Below are positions 59,746 to 64,000 of a stretch of DNA of 64,000 nt, piece after piece. Numbering within the stretch: the stretch's first letter is position 1; every line of letters begins with the position of its first letter. The DNA comes from Molanna angustata. Taxonomy: Eukaryota > Arthropoda > Insecta > Trichoptera > Molannidae. The stretch is from contig OY754979.1 of the NCBI GenBank assembly GCA_963576475.1, forward strand, positions 30,087,578-30,151,577. The letters run 5' to 3'. The position numbers and the translations under genes were made by a program. The notes under the pieces are model-generated. The model had not been told where the DNA came from and ran no database searches. It worked only from the letters and a program-made list of their open reading frames with translations.

Positions 59746-60734
59746 TACTAAACACAATAGAAGAGAAAAAAATATATATAAAGAAATAATGATTAAAATA
59801 TGGTTAAGGATAGTGGGTTAGGAAAGTGACGGGGAATGTCAGAGGATAACTAAAAGAGGGAGAGCAAATTAAGTTGTACTGTATTCATACGATGAAAGAA
59901 AACAAAACATCTATCTATTGTTATCTCGGATCATGTTGGATAATTCTTTTATATACCTGATATACGGAGTATGAAATACCTAGGTATGTCTAAACTATTG
60001 AAATTTTTGTTAAATGTTTCGCAGATACGAGGAACGGTAGAATTTTTTCGGTGATTTGTTTTATACTTTGAAATAACATCTTGTACGCTTTGTTTATTAT
60101 TATAATTTAGTTTTGAATCCAACATAATATATGAAAATCAAATGAATTAATTGATTGTGGTGGTGATATTTAAGCATATAATTTATTTGTCGACACAACA
60201 TTACACAAAATATTATGATATAAGATATAAATGATCATGAGACAATGGATAATAATAATTAAACGAAACGTGTTTTATAGGACAGTGTGGAAAATAACAA
60301 ATATAATATAAGAGTGATGAAATTATTATAACAAAAGTACACGGAAAAAAAATATTAACATCAAAACCACAAAAGATTTATTCTGGTAATATTGATTATG
60401 AATATATTTATGTTATTACATACCTACTATAAACGATGCAGTTATTTTTAGTTTGAACACACCAGGAATGACATAATATACATTATTTCGGTTTAAATCT
60501 TGGGCCGATATTTGGCATGATTAAATATTTAAAGCACAGTACCTTTAGTAATATCAGTCCTTATTCGAAAAGCTGTAGATGTATTTCGAATTATAATCAT
60601 CTCACAAAGTTGGCTAATCATCACAAAATCATCGTATAAAATAGGTAAATGTATACTGTGGATCATAATTGTTGTTAGTCTTTATATAAATGTGTTTCCT
60701 TATTGACTTATTACTGTATTTTTTACCAGTTATT
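59746..60734. other. AT-rich intronic DNA
   Basis: Nothing recognised. Confidence 0.45.
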
Positions 60735-60965
60735 TCTTTATATCGAATATATTTTTATTGCATATATACGCAGATTTTTTCCCTGTCGGGTGTCAATTGA
60801 TATTTTTTTGACAAAGTTTTCAACATCTCAACAGAGACGAGGTTGGAATATAATAGAAGAATCAGGAACTCCAGGCACCTACAGGGCTTACGACCTGTCA
60901 TCGGCTGGTTTATGTGATCACGTTCATTAATTATGCATTCTCATTGAGTTCCCTTATCTATGGAA
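60735..60965 (+). repeat. Fold-back (FB) element copy 4, single arm
   Basis: Carries the FB left end ('gaatatatttttattgcata', 'cctgtcgggtgtcaa') and core ('aggcacctacagggcttacg', 'catcggctggtttatgtgat') but no inverted second arm. A 23-bp direct duplication follows near 60977-61023. Confidence 0.7.
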
Positions 60966-61568
60966 ATTTTGAAAGAAAATAAGACATTATTACTATTGAA
61001 AATAAGACATTATTACTATTGCCATCTATGAAGTAACGAAGAAACCCTTTTGTAACGCTATCTATTCAGAGATTGGTTTATTTAAAAACAATTTATTGTT
61101 TATTTTTGATGGCTTTAATTTATTTTATATGTTTTTTTTTGTAAAGTGTCTTCCTCACCACGGGATATAATCCTTGTGAGTGAGGCACTGGTCAAAACAA
61201 AGTATATTTTTGTAAACATTATTTATAAATAAAATAAAATGAATTACTGTTTATTATAGTCTGCGTTCATCTGAAGAAAGGAGCGGTTGGTTCCCAAAAA
61301 AATATGTTGTGATAAAAAACATAAAAAGTGGAAAGTAACAAAGTATCGAGTGTGTTTTATTTAACATTTTAAATAATGAATTTTTACATAATATGTACAA
61401 GCCTCAACATTTGATTATTTATCAAGTGCCAATACGTCGATTTTATCGTTTAAACATGCTATTGTACCCTGATATCAAAGCTGTCGATGAATTTGTAATT
61501 ATGTATAAAACAATGATCCAACTGTCGATTCGTTCAAGAGAATGTAATTTCTGCGGAATTGTTGCCAC
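60966..61568. other. Intronic DNA with a retroposon-like tail
   Basis: 61100-61245 is T-rich and ends in an AAATAAAAT tail after 'gtgagtgaggcactgg'; probably a LINE 3' end. No exon recognised before the candidate at 61569. Confidence 0.35.
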
Positions 61569-61640
61569 CTGATGGTGTCCTCTTATAGATCGGAGCTCCT
61601 CGTTGCTGTCCGTGGGCCTCTTCAAGGTCCCGTTGGTCAT
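61569..61640 (-). CDS. Candidate short first coding exon upstream of the CH1 exons
   Basis: This is a 24-codon open segment beginning MTNGTLKRPTDSNEELRS, ending at CAG/gtggca (a usable but weaker donor) in phase 0. Local GC content is far above the flanks, with C/G-ending codons as in the recognised shot exons. It is charged and polar with no domain I recognise. It could be an alternative 5' exon of shot, since phase and strand agree, or an exon of an unrelated nested transcript. Reading continues past the donor to a stop at 61443, so an unspliced 65-residue ORF is also possible. Confidence 0.33.
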
Positions 61641-61964
61641 GCGGATTTTGTGATCTCGAAGAACTATTTTAAAGCCTTCAAGAATTTATGTCATAGCTAT
61701 TGTGCCTTACTTTTTTTTATTATTGAAACCAAACAAAATAACAATATACAAACAATAAAAATATTACAAAAAAGTACAATTTAAATAGGTTATATGAAAC
61801 ATTTTTTATAGTATTATTTGGTATACACCACCTCACTAGGCTGAGCCTGTACCGAGGTGACAGATTTTTTTTTTTTTTGTGTTATATCTGACAGAAAAAT
61901 ATTAAACTTGTATTTAACTAAAACTTGTTATAAAATAAACCTATTATAAAAATAAAAATATAAA

Positions 61965-62330
61965 CTATTGTAGCTTGATCATGTTTCCGCAGTATATAAT
62001 ATCCTTGTTTCTAATCCATGTTTCTATTGTTTTCTTGTATTTCAAATTATTCATCAACTGTATGTCCGTTATTTCACTTTTTATCTTGTTAGAAATTTTT
62101 GGAGCTAAATAATAGTAATGTCTTTGTCCGAATGTCGTGTTTGTCTTTGGAGTCATGAGAAAATTCCTGCGTGTCGTCTCGTAATTGTGTTGCGGTGTAA
62201 TGTGAATTGTTTTATCTTTATGAAAATGTATAGAAATAATTTTGATATATAACTGTGGAATTTTGAAAACTGGAAAATCCTTAAATAATTGAACTATCGG
62301 TCGATTCCCGTTAAGTTTATTTTTTTAAAA
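61965..62330 (-). mobile_element. C-terminal ORF of a CR1/jockey-like LINE, open over about 120 codons
   Basis: The minus-strand frame stays open upstream of the first ATG. It reads 'GNRPIVQLFKDFPVFKIPQL', 'HNYETTRRNFLMTPKTNTTF' and 'GQRHYYYLAPKISNKI', then an 'IETWI' end and stop. The 'T+xxFGQRxxxYLAPKxxN' core is the classic C-terminal signature of this LINE group. The polymerase part is missing. Confidence 0.65.
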
Positions 62331-62369
62331 AGATTTTAGTCACCCTTTAATGCTTTACATTTGAAAAGA

Positions 62370-62575
62370 TCTAGTCGATGACAGTCCACGAGCGTGAGTC
62401 TTCTATTCACATTCGTCGATTGTTCTTTTTGCACTATGGTGCCGAGATTGCTAATCTAGAAGGATCCATGAGATACTTTTCGTGCTGTGCATTTTTTGTC
62501 GCTCATTTAGCGTTCTGCGAAGGGGCCGTTTACAGTCCCCATATGCAGAGCGGGTGGTGGTGAGAGAAGCGAAAA
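62370..62575 (+). mobile_element. N220 element, second copy
   Basis: Aligns with 38980-39195 over its length ('gccgagattgctaatctaga', 'agcgttctgcgaaggggccg'). Target-site duplication not recognised. Confidence 0.65.
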
Positions 62576-63508
62576 ATGATTTGATAAACAATGCAGTTTT
62601 GAATCGACGCGGGACAAGGCTTACGTCCAAGTGATAGCTGGCGTTGGGTGAACATGATATGGCAAAAAACGAAGCGATGTTTATTTTTCTGAAATATTTA
62701 TAAACATGCAAGATTTTTTATCGATTAATATGCAAATGAGCCACTAGGAAGTGTGTATGAGTGTATGTCGTGTCAATTCACCATCATTCGAGTGCGAAAG
62801 TTCAAGGACGCTCAAGGAGAAAGATTTGCAAAAACAAAAAATAATCGTTAAATTAAAATTTTCGTGTCAAATCAGATTATCGTCGAATTCGTGGAAGCGA
62901 AAATATTTTCATATTGATATTTCCCAGCGATGTCCATCAGTAAGTTGAGTGTGTAACGCAAACGACACGCCTATCAATATTTTAAGTATGAAAAAAGTAT
63001 GAAATATTTGTATTATTATGACCTTAACGTATCTTGTACTAAGTATGAAGCATTTGTATTATTATGACCAAGAAGGGGTAAGATGATAATAAGATCAATT
63101 AAATGAAAATAAAGACAAAATAGAATATATTTTTCGATGGGAAACACCGTAAAAATGATTAGTAGATACTACTGTCCAACTAGGGAATCCAAACCCACAA
63201 ATGCGGTATTCGCATGACTTGCGGGATCAGTAATGCGGGACTACGCCTGCGGGATACGCACGACTTGCGGATTTAAAAGCAGAATGTGGTGTTTCAGTCG
63301 TGTCATTAATAAATGTTAATTTCCCTTTTTTATTGCATCGTACAAAAATTTCTTAAAAAGTGAAAAAAGGGTTTTGATTTGTGATACATAGTTTGTAATT
63401 CCGCAAATCCAGCGAATCCACGGGATTGATGACCCCAATCCCACAGGCGTGCGGAATCAAAGTTTTATTGCGGGATTGGATTCCCAAGTATCAACAACAT
63501 ATTATGAT
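62576..63508. other. Intronic DNA
   Basis: Contains a diverged tandem of 'gcgggat'-type sequence at about 63200-63260 and 63420-63480, and a duplicated 'agtatgaa(a/g)(c/t)atttgtattattatgacc' near 62985-63070. No exon recognised. Confidence 0.4.
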
Positions 63509-64000
63509 TTCATACACTTCCTTGCACCCTGAGTTTATTTCCGTATGGCAATTTATTCCAACTAACCGGTGTTTCCAGCCCCGAGAAGCAATATTTGCGT
63601 GAAAAATGAATTAAAATAATCGAATATTTTTATTATTGCATATGTGCAAACATTGGATTTTTTTCGCTGTCGGGAGTCAAAGGTATTTTTTAACAGATTT
63701 TTAATTATCTCAATAGAGACGAAGTTGGAATATTTACTGTAGGAGAACCGGGAAATCAAGGCACCTACAGGGCTTACGACCTGTCATCGGCTGGTTTACG
63801 TGATCACTTTATGCGCTTGCGCAACGTTCACCAATTATGCCTTTATAATGAGATCCCTATCAAAATCAAAATTGAATTGAACAGGTCGTAAGCCCTGTAG
63901 GTGCCTTGATTTCCCGGTTCTCCTACAGTAAATATTCCAACTTCGTCTCTATTGAGATAATTAAAAATCTGTTAATTAAAATAAATTTCTCATCTGTTGG
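63509..64000 (-). mobile_element. SINE2 copy interrupted by a fold-back element
   Basis: SINE2 sequence at 63509-63619 ('ccgtatggcaattt', 'cggtgtttccagccccgaga', 'caatatttgcgtgaaaaatg') resumes at 63985 ('atttctcatctgttgg') and leaves the window. The gap is exactly one FB insertion. Confidence 0.8.
63609..63984. mobile_element. Fold-back (FB) element copy 5, most complete, with 11-bp target-site duplication
   Basis: A direct repeat, aattaaaataa, at 63609-63619 and 63974-63984 brackets a 354-bp insertion. Inverted arms 63692-63784 and 63881-63973 are identical over 93 bp. The left arm is preceded by a 72-bp unique end (63620-63691), and the loop contains the gtgatcac / gcgcttgcgcaac core. No protein-coding capacity. 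Confidence 0.85.

Overview
The window looks like insect genomic DNA, most likely from a moth or butterfly (Lepidoptera). It is very AT-rich, has long introns and few coding exons, and is full of decayed non-LTR retrotransposons with short tandem tails. It also carries 'taggtacctacc'-type strings that I associate with lepidopteran intergenic DNA. Species cannot be decided from the sequence. No CRISPR array, bacterial operon, rRNA or intact tRNA gene is visible.

The only host gene I can name is the spectraplakin short stop (shot; MACF1/dystonin in vertebrates), read on the minus strand from high to low coordinates. Two adjacent exons (47140-47229 and 41283-41453) encode most of the first calponin-homology (CH1) actin-binding domain. 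They join in phase 0. About 29 kb further downstream in the gene a 223-codon exon (11517-12185) has its own ATG, an upstream in-frame stop and a phase-0 splice donor. I infer that it is an alternative first exon for an isoform lacking CH1, which would splice into the CH2 exons beyond the left edge. Two GC-rich 22- and 24-codon candidates (57601-57666 and 61569-61640) also start with ATG and end in phase-0 donors; they may be further alternative 5' exons. The exon for the N-terminal helix of CH1 was not found. A GC-rich island (13365-13505) may be a promoter, and a plus-strand GC-rich block ending in a strong donor (about 20120-20234) may be an antisense first exon.

The rest is intron filled with mobile and repetitive DNA. 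From left to right: 0-11 kb, sparse old LINE/SINE relics; 14-19 kb, a tRNA-derived SINE, a fold-back element, a 395-bp MITE and an 'M' element; 20-28 kb, several LINE 3' fragments, two of them with clear target-site duplications; 28.7-29.8 kb, a 1.1-kb TTAA-flanked piggyBac-like MITE; 31-36 kb, interrupted M and fold-back copies, a 98-bp tandem array and a 43-bp minisatellite; 38.6-39.7 kb, a three-level transposon nest; 41-47 kb, the intron between the two CH1 exons, with a nested LINE, a near-intact mariner transposase inactivated by a nonsense codon, and a 35-bp satellite of about 23 copies; 47-64 kb, long palindromes, LINE fragments and a 354-bp fold-back element inserted in a SINE at the right end.

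Repeat family names used here (LINE-A, LINE-B, SINE2, SINE3, FB, M, N220) are local labels, not database names. All alignments were made by eye.
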